Assembly: GCA_016778305.1 (NCBI GenBank)
Contig: JADHPT010000008.1
Location: 22,560-86,559 of the forward strand
Direction: 5' to 3'
From: Candidatus Poseidonia sp.
GTDB lineage: Archaea > Thermoplasmatota > Poseidoniia > Poseidoniales > Poseidoniaceae
Length of the DNA: 64,000 nucleotides
The notes under the pieces: generated by a model
Databases searched by the model: none
Seen by the model: only the letters and a program-made list of their open reading frames with translations
Told to the model about the DNA's origin: nothing
Part shown: in pieces, positions 1 to 8,775 of the stretch
Position numbering within the stretch: the stretch's first letter is position 1
Layout of the letters: every line of letters begins with the position of its first letter
Position numbers and translations under genes: made by a program

Positions 1-223
1 AAGTGCTGCCTTGAGAGGCGTCGAGGTCTTCGTATTGAGACAGGACGAACACAACTCCGACATTCTTGGTCCTTGGATTAAAAAAACAGCCTCGCTCTCC
101 ACCAATGAGTATACTGCCATGCAGGACGCTCAAATTCCAGATCTGGACGGATGGGTGGCAATGAATCACGACCCGAGTGGTGAATTCGAGAGTGCAATTG
201 ACACCTTGGGTTGGCTACGTTAG
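1..223 (+). CDS. C-terminal fragment of unrecognised protein
   Basis: The reading frame is open from the left edge of the window (frame starting at base 2) to a TAG at 221-223, so only the last 73 residues are visible and the true start lies outside. The visible part begins SAALRGVEVFVLRQDE and ends SAIDTLGWLR. It is soluble in character, with no membrane segment and no cysteine. I do not recognise a family. It ends 36 bases before the glutaredoxin gene on the same strand, so the two may be cotranscribed. Confidence 0.6.
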   Translation, partial: SAALRGVEVFVLRQDEHNSDILGPWIKKTASLSTNEYTAMQDAQIPDLDGWVAMNHDPSGEFESAIDTLGWLR

Positions 224-259
224 CGAGGACTTATACGGGTTGCAGCCTTCCTTTTTAGC

Positions 260-541
260 ATGAGTGAAGCGGTCATTCTCGACCATGCGCAAGAAGCTGG
301 AACAGACTTCCTCATTTATACGGGTAATTTTTGTGGATATTGCCGTTCGCTGAAAAACCTGCTCAACGGGCGTGGACTGACATATACCGAGTTCAACTTT
401 GATCAACACCCGGGCATGCGTAAAAGCATTGTTGAAGTGACCAACCACCGTACCGTACCCGTCGTGTTCGACTTGAGAGACGGTGGGCCGATGTTCATCG
501 GTGGATTTGATGAGACAAACCGTTACCTCAAGCGAACGTAA
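260..541 (+). CDS. glutaredoxin-family protein
   Basis: A 93-residue single-domain protein with a thioredoxin fold. A dithiol CGYC motif (about residues 25-28) follows the first strand (FLIYTGNF), and a cis-proline segment TVPVVFD lies about 40 residues later, followed by a GG(F/Y)D glutathione-side motif (IGGFDETNRYL). This order is that of glutaredoxins, small thiol-disulfide reductants using glutathione or another low-molecular-weight thiol. Which thiol is used in this archaeon cannot be told. ATG at 260 gives a normal N-terminus. The 3' end overlaps the convergent hydrolase gene by 14 bases. Confidence 0.85.
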   Translation: MSEAVILDHAQEAGTDFLIYTGNFCGYCRSLKNLLNGRGLTYTEFNFDQHPGMRKSIVEVTNHRTVPVVFDLRDGGPMFIGGFDETNRYLKRT

Positions 542-1151
542 GCAACCATTCTTTGAGCGCGTCGTGATGCTCGAGTGGAATCATGTGACCCTTGGGATGT
601 TCAATGAGTTCCACCGCCCATCCTGCTGTTTCAAACAAATGCGCTACTGCCCATCCGTCCTCAATAGGGACTCGAATGTCTTTTTCACCGTGCATCCAGA
701 ACAGGCGTTTGGTCTCAAGTTCACCGAGACGAAGACGTAATTCCATTGGTCGCACCAAACGCGTACCCATGCAGATGACCCCTTGAATACGATCAGCGAT
801 AGGCAACTGCAGCATCTCCTGGGCCATAGCACCGCCTTGTGAAAAACCACCAACGATCAGTGGACCCATCGGTGCTTCCTGAGCGATGAGTTGCTCCAGT
901 TGCGAAAGACTCGCATCGACATCGACCAGTTCTACACGTGAGAGGTGTAGCCGTCGTGTCACATCAGCACCAAAATCTTCGTAGCGCCACCATGTGAAAC
1001 CCCGTGTTGGGTGTGGATAGCGGGCCTGAGGGACCAATAAAGTCCAACCTTCCGGACAGACTTTTTGTGCGAAAGGACGCATCATTGAGGCGTCACCGGT
1101 CATACCATGCATCATGATGAGCGTTGGCATGGAATCCCTCAGAGCGTCCAC
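528..1151 (-). CDS. alpha/beta hydrolase, carboxylesterase/phospholipase type
   Basis: Up to 207 residues. It has the compact esterase layout of the phospholipase/carboxylesterase family: an oxyanion-side HG after the first strand (LIMMHGMTGDA), the nucleophile elbow GGFSQGGAMA, an acid in GEKDIRVP and a histidine in PKGHMIP, so a complete Ser-Asp-His triad. It is predicted cytosolic because no signal peptide is seen. The longest frame starts at a GTG (1149-1151); an ATG at 1128-1130 (MPTLIMMHG) may be the real start, because the fold begins right there. The frame overlaps the end of the upstream lipoprotein gene by 13 bases, suggesting translational coupling. The natural ester substrate is unknown. 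Confidence 0.8.
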   Translation of the reverse strand: MDALRDSMPTLIMMHGMTGDASMMRPFAQKVCPEGWTLLVPQARYPHPTRGFTWWRYEDFGADVTRRLHLSRVELVDVDASLSQLEQLIAQEAPMGPLIVGGFSQGGAMAQEMLQLPIADRIQGVICMGTRLVRPMELRLRLGELETKRLFWMHGEKDIRVPIEDGWAVAHLFETAGWAVELIEHPKGHMIPLEHHDALKEWLLTFA

Positions 1152-2095
1152 TGGGATACAATTCCACCTGCGACCTTGAAGTGAAGGAGGGAGGATTGAC
1201 CACGAAGTGTCACCGTGAGAGAATAATCACCAGACAGAGAGGGGATGGTACCAATAGCACCTTTTTCACTTGCACCTGAACCCCATACACGAGTCAGCGG
1301 AGATGCTCCTTGGTGGTCCTTCATACTCAGCGTGCCCGAGCCGCCACCAGCGATGTTGACATCGATGTACCATACCAGCACGTCCCAGTCTTCTCCATCG
1401 GGATGGCCACTGTCAAGGAAGGTATCGTAAATGTCGTTCTCGTTCTCCTCATAGGTGCTGTCGAGAAGATCTCGTGCCTGGTAGAAATATACCTCCCCTT
1501 CATAATTCGATTTCGTTTGTGTCAATTCCATACGAAGCTGTTCAACTCCTTCGCTATCCGTCCAGACAAGGGAGTCCAAGAAACCGTTGCGGCCACTGAA
1601 GGCGTAGGAGAGACGATGGCCGTCTGAGGAATCTGCAGTTACGTCAGCCACGCCATTGTAAATCGATGCTGTTGAAGCCGACCATGACTGTCCAAAGAGT
1701 GTAAACTGCCATGTGTCACCTTCTTGCCATGGGAACTTGAACACAGGTTGGGCATCACCTTGTTCGTAAACAGAGAGTCCGTCAATGGTGATGCGTCCCA
1801 AGAAAGGATTGTGATTGATGACAGCGTGGCGTTGTGCTTCACGCTCGCTTGAGATACCAAGTCGGTAAAGGCCACTCTCGTTATCGATTTCAGCGACAAC
1901 CAAACGAGCGCTGTCTTCGCCAAATTGAGGCGTCACAAAGGTATAGAGCCACTGGTCACCAATCGTCCATGAGGGCAACACTAACTCGTCTTCGGTCGTA
2001 TCACCCATTGAGTTGCTTGATATTGAGGGACCTTCAAGACATCCTGCGAGACTCAATGAGAGCATCAGCAGGCTCAGTACCATAGCGCCACGCAT
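1139..2095 (-). CDS. secreted lipoprotein with paired GDxW motifs
   Basis: 318 residues. The N-terminus is a lipoprotein signal: short basic start, hydrophobic stretch, lipobox LSLAGC with Cys19, then a Ser/Gly/acidic linker, so the mature protein is probably lipid-anchored outside the membrane. The body is beta-rich. Two motifs stand out: PSWTIGDQWLY at about residues 41-51 and FPWQEGDTWQF at about 121-131. The same pair occurs in the two proteins at the right end of the window (starts 59709 and 63275), which marks a shared domain I cannot name. The C-terminal third (YIDVNIAGGGSGTLSM onward) looks like a separate beta-sandwich. Function unknown. It overlaps the hydrolase gene downstream. Confidence 0.75.
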   Translation of the reverse strand: MRGAMVLSLLMLSLSLAGCLEGPSISSNSMGDTTEDELVLPSWTIGDQWLYTFVTPQFGEDSARLVVAEIDNESGLYRLGISSEREAQRHAVINHNPFLGRITIDGLSVYEQGDAQPVFKFPWQEGDTWQFTLFGQSWSASTASIYNGVADVTADSSDGHRLSYAFSGRNGFLDSLVWTDSEGVEQLRMELTQTKSNYEGEVYFYQARDLLDSTYEENENDIYDTFLDSGHPDGEDWDVLVWYIDVNIAGGGSGTLSMKDHQGASPLTRVWGSGASEKGAIGTIPSLSGDYSLTVTLRGQSSLLHFKVAGGIVSQWTL

Positions 2096-2144
2096 GGCCT
2101 ACCGTAGGATGAGGCCTTCAAGAGCCTAACGCTCCGAGGATTCT

Positions 2145-4235
2145 TCAAAGAAGACCGGTCTTGGTAAGGAAGCCATTTGCTCCCGCAAGCACTACTGCAA
2201 CAATGGACATCAACTTGATGAGGATGTTCAGCGAAGGTCCAGAGGTGTCCTTGAACGGGTCACCGATGGTATCTCCGATAACGGCTGCGTCGTGAGCAGC
2301 ATCACCTTTCTTAGCGCCTTCAATGTGGTTTTGTTCAATCGCTTTCTTTGCGTTGTCCCAAGCGCCACCTGCATTGGCCATGAAGAGCGCCATGAGGACA
2401 CCCGTCACAAGCGAACCAGCAAGCAGACCACCAAGAGCGTCCCAGCCCAGAGCGTATCCGACGATGACTGGAGCGAGAACGGCAACGAGGCCGGGTCCTA
2501 CCATTTCGCGAAGAGCCGCTTTGGTTGAGATGTCGACACAAGTTTGGGAGTCAGGCTTCACACCTTCTTTGCCTTCGAGGAGTCCTGGTATTTCCTTGAA
2601 TTGACGTCGGATTTCGACCACCATGTCGCCTGCAGCCTTGCCGACTGAAGTCATGGTCATAGCAGCAACGACGAAGGGAAGGCCTCCACCGATAAGCAGG
2701 CCGATGACAACCATAGGGTTGTTGAGACTGAGATCAAGTGTATCTGTTCCTGTGTTCAGTGCAGCGGTATAGGCTGCGAAGAGAGCGAGCCCTGTGAGGG
2801 CAGCAGAACCAATTGCGAAGCCCTTACCGACAGCAGCGGTGGTGTTACCAATAGAATCGAGTTCATCGGTGATGGCACGAACGTCGTCGCCAAGACCACT
2901 CATCTCTGCGATACCACCTGCATTGTCTGCAACGGGCCCATAGGCGTCAACGGTCATGGTCACGCCAACTGTAGCGAGCATGCCCATAGCAGCCATAGCA
3001 ATGCAGTAAAGGCCATAGTCATCGCCACCAAATTCGTTTGCTCCAAGGATACCAAGAGCGATGAGACAAACAGGAATGAACGTGGACATCATTCCGACAG
3101 AAAGACCAGCAATTGCGTTGGTTGCAGGACCGGTCTTAGACATTTCACCGATGTGGGGAATCGCTTTGGTTTTGATGCCAAAGACAGGCTCGATACCCGT
3201 GTAATATTCTGTGACTAGGCCGATGAGGATGCCGATGATACTACCCAAAACGACCGAATGCATCACGCCCATCTCAACGTCGATGAGGCCTTGATTGATG
3301 GCGAGGTATCCTCCGGCCCAAAACAAAGCTGCGGCGATAAAGGTCGTGTTTCGCAGAGCGGCTGCAGGGTCACTGCCGTTCTTGAGGAAGGTCATGGAAA
3401 AGACACCGATGATGGATGCGATGTAACCAATCAAGCCGAGCATAATCGGCATCAGCACATAGTCAGGGGCGACGGTACTGTCAAAACCATTGGCAATGAC
3501 CATAGCTGCGATGATGGAACCGACAAAGGATTCGAAGATATCTGCGCCCATTCCTGCAACGTCACCGACGTTGTCTCCGACGTTATCTGCGATAACACCG
3601 GGGTTGCGAGGGTCATCTTCAGGAATACCTTCTTCGACCTTGCCAACAAGGTCTGCTCCGACGTCGGCGGCCTTGGTGTAGATGCCTCCACCCACACGAG
3701 CAAAGAGCGCAATGGATGAGGCACCCATGCCGAATCCTGCGGCCGCACTGACGGGGTTGAGTTCTCCGCCAGTTGTTTCGCCAGCACCCAGCCAGAAAGC
3801 GATGAGTGAGATACCGAGAAGACCGAGCCCACCAACTGAAAGACCCATGACGGCCCCTCCGTTGTACGATACGGCTAATGCACCTGCTTGACCACCGTTC
3901 TTAGCGGCCATAGCGGTTCGACCGTTTGCTGAAGTTGCAGCCCGCATACCGGAGAACCCGGCGAGGACGGATGCAATGGCACCCGCAAAGAAGGCAATTG
4001 ATGTGTCGACATCGTTGATGAAGGCCAAAGCGGCTCCTACGATGACGACGAAGATTGAAAGCACTTTGTACTCTGCAAAGAGAAAGGCCATAGCCCCGTC
4101 TTGAATTTCTTGGGTGATGTCAGCCACGGTTTCATTGTCAATCTTCACGTTGTTCACTTGCTGATACAGTACAAACGCAATCACAAGTCCGAGTAGGCCT
4201 GCACCTGCGGCAATCATTGGTATATTTTCCATCAT
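2145..4235 (-). CDS. hppA: membrane-bound ion-pumping pyrophosphatase
   Basis: A 696-residue multi-pass membrane protein, full length for the family. It couples hydrolysis of pyrophosphate to export of H+ (or Na+). Catalytic signatures are visible: [20 protein letters not shown] followed by [20 protein letters not shown], and near the C-terminus [17 protein letters not shown], which supplies the second set of Mg-PPi ligands. The segment [20 protein letters not shown] carries Ala rather than Lys after GNTTA, the signature of the K+-dependent subfamily (established family knowledge). The pumped ion is not decided by what I can read. The start is ATG-ATG at 4233-4235 or 4230-4232. Divergent from the NifU-like gene across 153 bases. 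Confidence 0.95.
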   Translation of the reverse strand: MMENIPMIAAGAGLLGLVIAFVLYQQVNNVKIDNETVADITQEIQDGAMAFLFAEYKVLSIFVVIVGAALAFINDVDTSIAFFAGAIASVLAGFSGMRAATSANGRTAMAAKNGGQAGALAVSYNGGAVMGLSVGGLGLLGISLIAFWLGAGETTGGELNPVSAAAGFGMGASSIALFARVGGGIYTKAADVGADLVGKVEEGIPEDDPRNPGVIADNVGDNVGDVAGMGADIFESFVGSIIAAMVIANGFDSTVAPDYVLMPIMLGLIGYIASIIGVFSMTFLKNGSDPAAALRNTTFIAAALFWAGGYLAINQGLIDVEMGVMHSVVLGSIIGILIGLVTEYYTGIEPVFGIKTKAIPHIGEMSKTGPATNAIAGLSVGMMSTFIPVCLIALGILGANEFGGDDYGLYCIAMAAMGMLATVGVTMTVDAYGPVADNAGGIAEMSGLGDDVRAITDELDSIGNTTAAVGKGFAIGSAALTGLALFAAYTAALNTGTDTLDLSLNNPMVVIGLLIGGGLPFVVAAMTMTSVGKAAGDMVVEIRRQFKEIPGLLEGKEGVKPDSQTCVDISTKAALREMVGPGLVAVLAPVIVGYALGWDALGGLLAGSLVTGVLMALFMANAGGAWDNAKKAIEQNHIEGAKKGDAAHDAAVIGDTIGDPFKDTSGPSLNILIKLMSIVAVVLAGANGFLTKTGLL

Positions 4236-4388
4236 AAGTTACACCTGTTGACGTTGCGACCTGCGAGGCATTGATAAGCAGTTCCCCCGTTAATTCCGAC
4301 TCAAAGGCAGTTTCCATACCGCTATTTTTTTCTCCGAAGGGGGGGAATCAAAGAATCTCCGAGGCAATCGTTGAAAGAGGAGTGATGT
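4236..4388. promoter_or_regulatory. divergent intergenic region, hppA / NifU-like
   Basis: 153 bases that must hold promoters for both flanking genes. I see a T-rich run next to a G7 run (about 4324-4347) and two copies of TCTCCGA(A)GG about 25 bases apart, but no convincing TATA box at the expected distance from either start. A GAGGAG at 4377-4382 sits 6 bases before the GTG at 4389 and could be its ribosome binding site. Confidence 0.35.
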
Positions 4389-4724
4389 GTGGTCTGCTTC
4401 ATGAGCATCAGTGCTGAGGAAATCTTGGCCGAAATCGGCCCGGTTCAAGAGATCCTTGACGAGCACGATGGCGTTGTCACTGTGATCGACACCACCGACG
4501 GCAATATCATGCTCTCTCTCGACGGAGGTTGCACGGGTTGTTCTTCTACTCCCATGACCGCCATGCAAATTTATTACTCGCTTAAGAAACTGGACCATGT
4601 GAGTGACGTCATCTTCGTCAACGGTGAACTACCGGACTACATGCGCACCTTCATCGACCAAAAAATGGCAAAGGAATCTGAACAAGGCACGGACGACGAC
4701 GAACCACAAGGCGAAATCGTCTGA
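4389..4724 (+). CDS. NifU-like C-terminal-domain protein (Fe-S scaffold type)
   Basis: 111 residues from the GTG at 4389, or 107 from the ATG at 4401. The GTG has the better-spaced ribosome binding site (GAGGAG at 4377-4382), while the ATG gives a cleaner N-terminus. The core fits the NifU C-terminal fold: a helix with VQEILDEHDG, the strand DGNIMLSLDGGC and the CxxC motif GGCTGCSSTPMTAMQ. In this family the two cysteines hold a transient Fe-S cluster for delivery to apoproteins. The residue after the second Cys and the long acidic tail (ESEQGTDDDEPQ) differ from classical NifU, so the exact client is open. Confidence 0.75.
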   Translation: MVCFMSISAEEILAEIGPVQEILDEHDGVVTVIDTTDGNIMLSLDGGCTGCSSTPMTAMQIYYSLKKLDHVSDVIFVNGELPDYMRTFIDQKMAKESEQGTDDDEPQGEIV

Positions 4725-5060
4725 TCATTCCTCTTCGGATTGACGCTTGATACTGTGTGGATTCGCCCCGAACGAGATGTTCTCTCCTTTGATGTTCATC
4801 CGGGCTGAAATCGCCAAAATGATGCAAAACAAGGCCAGTGGACGAGGCAGATAACTCGAGCCCCAAAGTGAACCCCCCACTGAAGGCAAGAGCCAGAGCA
4901 CTGCGGCTGCGGACATCAGGAGGATGAAAATGACAGTTTGTGCGGTGGCTTCTGCACGGGGTGAGCGGGAAAGGGTGGCAATGAAAGTGAACAATACGGC
5001 CGAAAGTGCGCACAACACTTCAGCGAGGACCTCGACCAAGGCTGCATCGACCATGACCAT
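4725..5060 (-). CDS. small integral membrane protein, unknown function
   Basis: 111 residues from the ATG at 5058-5060 (MVMVDAALVE); the frame is open further upstream, but that extension is basic, Cys-rich and without family character, so I reject it. An ATG two codons later is equally possible. Three hydrophobic segments are visible: around LAEVLCALSAVLFTFIATL, TVIFILLMSAAAVLWLL and LALFCIILAISARM, followed by a short polar tail. I do not recognise the family. It is convergent with the NifU-like gene, with no gap, and divergent from polX. Confidence 0.6.
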   Translation of the reverse strand: MVMVDAALVEVLAEVLCALSAVLFTFIATLSRSPRAEATAQTVIFILLMSAAAVLWLLPSVGGSLWGSSYLPRPLALFCIILAISARMNIKGENISFGANPHSIKRQSEEE

Positions 5061-5134
5061 GCCACCATGTGGCTCTTCTTGAACATGGGGGCAGAGGCGA
5101 ACCTTTGTGTAGGGTCGTAGGCCTTGAGTTGAAT

Positions 5135-7069
5135 ATGGCAGGAGGCAGTTTTGCACTACCAAAACCAAGGCCGAAGGGTCCGCCCTATTTTTCTCGCAAC
5201 CAAGTGGCCAATGTGCTGCATCAAGTTGCCGTTCTGCTCGAACTTCAAGGAGCCAATGTGTTCCGTGTTCGGTCCTACCAGAATGCGAGCCGAATGTTAG
5301 GCAGTTTGACCGAGGATCTGGGTGAGTTGGTTGCCACAGGCGAGATTTTTGACATGAAAGGTATCGGCAAGGGGCTTGGCAGCGCTCTTTCCCAAGCTGT
5401 GGCGGAGGGTCAATGGCCCGATGACTGGGTCAATCTTCACACGTCCACTCCACCGGGACTCATCGAAATGCTGGGCATACCGGGACTTGGTCCAAAACGA
5501 ATCAAATTGATGGCCGATGAATTAGGCGTTGATTCAGTAGCCCGACTCAAAGAAGTTGCAGAAGCGAATGAAATTGCACCAATGAAGGGCTTCGGAGCCA
5601 AATCTCAACAGCGGATTCTTGACGGGATTGATTTGCTATCACGCTTCCGGGCCCGTCGTCGCTTGGATATCGGACTACGCTACGGCGAGGCCTTCCAGCG
5701 CAAGATAGCCGCTTTGCCCGGCGTGTATCGGGCAACATTAGCGGGCAGCGCTCGACGTCGCAAGGACACAATTGGGGACCTTGACGTCGTGGTGGCCGTG
5801 GACGAAGCCGACCACGAAGACGTAGCAAACGCCATTCTCAACCTAGCTGGAATTGCCGACGTCAAAGGAGCAGGTGATTCAAAAATCAGTCTTATTCTGG
5901 ACACGACTATTTTTGATGAATCCTTTGCAGTGGGGCATATTGACCCCAATGTACTGGACGCTATTGGAGGAGATGACTACGAACAACTTGAAGCGGGCGG
6001 TACCATTGACGCACAGGTACGTCTCGTACCTCCACACACAGAACCGTTCACGCTCGCTTACTTCACAGGCAGCAAAGAACACAACATTGCCATGCGCCAG
6101 CGAGCGATTGACCGGGGGCTACGACTCAATGAATTCGGCCTCATCCCCGAAGCCAAAGCTGGGGAACTCAAAGGAATGGAAGCGGCTCAATTTTCCCTAC
6201 CAGCTGCCGATGAACAAGCCATCTATGCACATCTTGACATGGCGTATGTACCTCCTGAATTGAGAGAGGACATGGGCGAAGTCAGCGCTGCTGCCAACGC
6301 TGCACTCCCTTCCCTGATCGAAACGAGCAATATCCGTGGCGCTTTGCACAATCACACCACGCTATCGGACGGTGAAGCCAGTCTCGAAGTCATGGCGGAT
6401 ACTGCTCGGAAAATGGGCTGGAAGTGGCTCGGTATTGCGGACCATTCACCCACGCTGAAAATAGCAAACGGTGCGAGTGCCGATGATTTGTTGCAGCAGG
6501 GTGCCACCATCAAGCAGTACAACCAGCAATGGGCTGATGATGACGTTGATTTCCGTCTCTTCCACGGAGTTGAATCCGATATTCTTGAAGGAGGGAAACT
6601 GGACCATCCCGATGAGGTCCTCGCACAACTCGATTACGTCGTAGCGAGCGTCCACGCCATGACCAAATGGCGTGGAAGGGATGAAGTGGACAACACCGAA
6701 GAACTCATGCGGGTTATCGACCATCCTGCTACCAACGTGCTTGGCCATCCAACCGGACGAATCCTTCAGGGAAGAGAAGGGTACGAAGTTGACCTCTTTG
6801 CCGTCCTCGAACACATGGCGGAACACAACGAGGAGGGACGCCTCAAAGCCGTAGAGTTGAACGCAAGCCCCTATCGTTTGGACTTGGATTGGCGACTGTG
6901 CAAGCATGCCAAGGGACTTGGAGTCCCCATTGCCATCAACCCAGACGCTCATTCAGTTCGGGGATTAAGCGACATTGCTTACGGCGTCATGACGGCACGC
7001 AAGGGTTGGATTGAACCTCAAGACACCCTGAATTCACTGTCTGCAGTTGACCTTGCCGCCCGCTTTTAG
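5135..7069 (+). CDS. polX: DNA polymerase X family with C-terminal PHP domain
   Basis: 644 residues from the ATG at 5135 (MAGGSFALPK). The N-terminal part has the 8-kDa domain and helix-hairpin-helix motifs (GIPGLGPKRIKLMADELGV). The nucleotidyltransferase palm follows, with GSARRRKDTIGDLDVVVAV, whose DxD pair binds catalytic metal. The C-terminal PHP phosphoesterase domain is complete: HNHTTLSDGE, IADHSP, GVESDIL, SVHAM, HPTGR and NPDAH supply the expected His/Asp/Glu metal ligands. PolX enzymes of this layout fill gaps in base-excision repair, and the PHP domain gives 3'-5' exonuclease activity. Endonuclease III lies 600 bases downstream, also a repair gene. Confidence 0.93.
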   Translation: MAGGSFALPKPRPKGPPYFSRNQVANVLHQVAVLLELQGANVFRVRSYQNASRMLGSLTEDLGELVATGEIFDMKGIGKGLGSALSQAVAEGQWPDDWVNLHTSTPPGLIEMLGIPGLGPKRIKLMADELGVDSVARLKEVAEANEIAPMKGFGAKSQQRILDGIDLLSRFRARRRLDIGLRYGEAFQRKIAALPGVYRATLAGSARRRKDTIGDLDVVVAVDEADHEDVANAILNLAGIADVKGAGDSKISLILDTTIFDESFAVGHIDPNVLDAIGGDDYEQLEAGGTIDAQVRLVPPHTEPFTLAYFTGSKEHNIAMRQRAIDRGLRLNEFGLIPEAKAGELKGMEAAQFSLPAADEQAIYAHLDMAYVPPELREDMGEVSAAANAALPSLIETSNIRGALHNHTTLSDGEASLEVMADTARKMGWKWLGIADHSPTLKIANGASADDLLQQGATIKQYNQQWADDDVDFRLFHGVESDILEGGKLDHPDEVLAQLDYVVASVHAMTKWRGRDEVDNTEELMRVIDHPATNVLGHPTGRILQGREGYEVDLFAVLEHMAEHNEEGRLKAVELNASPYRLDLDWRLCKHAKGLGVPIAINPDAHSVRGLSDIAYGVMTARKGWIEPQDTLNSLSAVDLAARF

Positions 7070-7119
7070 GCAATAAGGCGAAAGCACACCTTCTTGACAC
7101 CCCGACTCTTGGATTGAGC

Positions 7120-7329
7120 ATGCGCACCCTTCGTACCATCATCATGGGCAGCATGATGGTCATTCCCGGCTTGGTATTGGCTCTCATCATCTGGTACATC
7201 AGCGGAAAGCCGCAAACCGAACCACTTGAATCATTGATTTGTAACGGCATACCACTCCTTTCAGTATTCTCTGGCCTCTATTTTGGATGGCAAACCGGTG
7301 AAGAATATTCAGCAACCTACGAACAGTGA
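7120..7329 (+). CDS. small two-helix membrane protein, unknown
   Basis: 69 residues from ATG 7120 (MRTLRTIIMG); an in-frame TTG lies two codons upstream. Two hydrophobic helices are clear, one near the N-terminus (MVIPGLVLALIIWYIS) and one after a short loop with a single Cys (PLLSVFSGLYFGWQ), ending in a polar tail. No family recognised. It lies between polX and two small genes leading into nth, all on the same strand with short gaps. Confidence 0.55.
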   Translation: MRTLRTIIMGSMMVIPGLVLALIIWYISGKPQTEPLESLICNGIPLLSVFSGLYFGWQTGEEYSATYEQ

Positions 7330-7340
7330 GTTGAAGAAGC

Positions 7341-7643
7341 GTGCAGGTTGAACATTCCCTTGAACAATGGAGTGAACTTGCATCAACCTTCGAAGCTTTT
7401 TTTTCAACCTACGGTACTACCACCCTTTCTGATGAATCCTGCACCTTTGTTGCCGATCCGAGGAAGGTAGAAACTGCCTTCTCCATCCATCGTGACGGTC
7501 GCTTCACTGCCTCAATGCCGCTGCATGAGGTCGATGCTCGCGTGGACGATGTCATCTTTGGTATGGAGGAGAAAACGCTTCAATGCAAGGGGGCATTTGG
7601 GGAGTATACCTACCGCATCCCCCAACAACTCATCGGAGCGTGA
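7341..7643 (+). CDS. hypothetical protein upstream of nth
   Basis: 100 residues from GTG 7341. It is predicted soluble, with an N-terminal helix (LEQWSELASTFEAFFSTYG) followed by an alternating strand pattern (CTFVADPRKVETAFSIHRDGRFTASM). I see no catalytic motif or signal peptide. It ends 4 bases before the GTG that starts endonuclease III, so the two genes are probably translated together, but a link in function is only inferred from position. Confidence 0.55.
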   Translation: MQVEHSLEQWSELASTFEAFFSTYGTTTLSDESCTFVADPRKVETAFSIHRDGRFTASMPLHEVDARVDDVIFGMEEKTLQCKGAFGEYTYRIPQQLIGA

Positions 7644-7647
7644 ACTC

Positions 7648-8298
7648 GTGAAGCGATCACAAAAGGCTGAGCGCATCGTGACACAACTCGAGGCGCTCTA
7701 TCCGGTAATACCGATTCCCCTCGACCATAGCAACCCATTTGAGTTGCTGGTTGCCGTCCTCATGAGTGCTCAAACAACGGATTTGAAAGTCAATCAAGTG
7801 ACGCCTGCTCTTTTTTCAAAAGCGAGTACACCAGAAGCAATGGCCCAACTTGAGGTTGAAACCATCCTTGCAGACATCCGTCAAGTTGGACTCGCTCCAA
7901 CCAAGGCGAAGAACATCAAGCGATTGTCTGAATTGCTCATCGAGCGCCATGCTGGCGAGGTACCCGCATCCTTTGAAGCGCTTGAGGCACTTCCAGGAGT
8001 CGGCCATAAAACAGCAGGCGTTGTCATGGCTCAAGCCTTCGGGGTCCCTGCATTTCCCATTGACACTCACATTCATCGCCTCGCTGCAAGGTGGGGCCTA
8101 TCCAACGGCACGACCGTGGAACGAACTGAAAAAGACCTCAAAGCGGTATTTCCTAAGGAGAAGTGGAATGATTTGCATTTGCAAATTATTTTCTTTGGCC
8201 GGGAATACTGTCCTGCTCGCTTTCACGACCTCACACAATGTCCAATATGCTCGTGGACGGCAACAAAGAAGCGAATCCGTGAAGAAATGAAACGTTAA
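7648..8298 (+). CDS. nth: endonuclease III (DNA glycosylase/AP lyase) with odd Fe-S motif
   Basis: 216 residues from GTG 7648; the longer open frame upstream is a shadow of the preceding gene. The HhH-GPD fold is intact: LLVAVLMSAQTTD, the hairpin LPGVGHKTAGVV with catalytic Lys, and IDTHIHRL with the catalytic Asp. The enzyme excises oxidised pyrimidines and nicks the abasic site. Oddity: the C-terminal cluster motif, normally four cysteines spaced C-x6-C-x2-C-x5-C, reads C-x9-C-x2-C and then has no further cysteine before the stop. The [4Fe-4S] cluster may be absent or ligated differently. It is convergent with a small membrane gene across 6 bases. Confidence 0.9.
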   Translation: MKRSQKAERIVTQLEALYPVIPIPLDHSNPFELLVAVLMSAQTTDLKVNQVTPALFSKASTPEAMAQLEVETILADIRQVGLAPTKAKNIKRLSELLIERHAGEVPASFEALEALPGVGHKTAGVVMAQAFGVPAFPIDTHIHRLAARWGLSNGTTVERTEKDLKAVFPKEKWNDLHLQIIFFGREYCPARFHDLTQCPICSWTATKKRIREEMKR

Positions 8299-8304
8299 CG
8301 TTCA

Positions 8305-8733
8305 TCAGAAGAGTGAGAAGCTTCGACCAACGATGTTCGTGATAAGAATCACTGCACTGAGAACGAAGGTAATTCGTAGCGCAACGTGATGGTGGTCCTC
8401 TTCGTGGGCTTCACGGATGAAACCGTAGGCAACAAGTGCCAAAGCACCGGTTTGCAAAATAGTGCTGATGGCACCAAAGAGAGCAACTTGGCCCTGGTAA
8501 CTGTCGACGTCATCGAGATATTGCTGTTGTTCCTTTTCATCTGTGATATCATAATCGGTCACGTCGGGAATTGATGACTCAAGAGGGAATTGAGAAAAGA
8601 TGCTCGCAAAGACCAGAAGAGCCAAACCGATCATCAGCCACTTCTGGAAGGAATACATGTTCCCCTTCGTCATGGAGGCGGTTGGAGGTTGGTATGGCGA
8701 AGGGGCGCTGGGTGGGGGCATGGGGGCTTGCAT
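8305..8733 (-). CDS. small membrane protein at end of archaellum locus
   Basis: 142 residues from ATG 8731-8733 (MQAPMPPPSAP). A TTG at 8773-8775 would add 14 residues and nearly abut arlJ. The N-terminus is proline-rich and cytosolic in character. Three hydrophobic segments follow: WLMIGLALLVFASIFSQF, LFGAISTILQTGALALVAYGF and ITFVLSAVILITNIVG. An acidic loop and an EEDHHH patch lie between them. No known archaellum component matches. Its position as last gene after arlJ on the same strand makes a motility role possible but unproven. Confidence 0.6.
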   Translation of the reverse strand: MQAPMPPPSAPSPYQPPTASMTKGNMYSFQKWLMIGLALLVFASIFSQFPLESSIPDVTDYDITDEKEQQQYLDDVDSYQGQVALFGAISTILQTGALALVAYGFIREAHEEDHHHVALRITFVLSAVILITNIVGRSFSLF

Positions 8734-8775
8734 GACGTCCCATGGCCAAAAAGGAGTATCAACCTTCCCGAGCAA

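Noticed and set aside
7492..7647. 52-codon N-terminal extension of endonuclease III
   Set aside because: Overlaps the preceding small gene in another frame and precedes the usual family start; GTG 7648 fits better.
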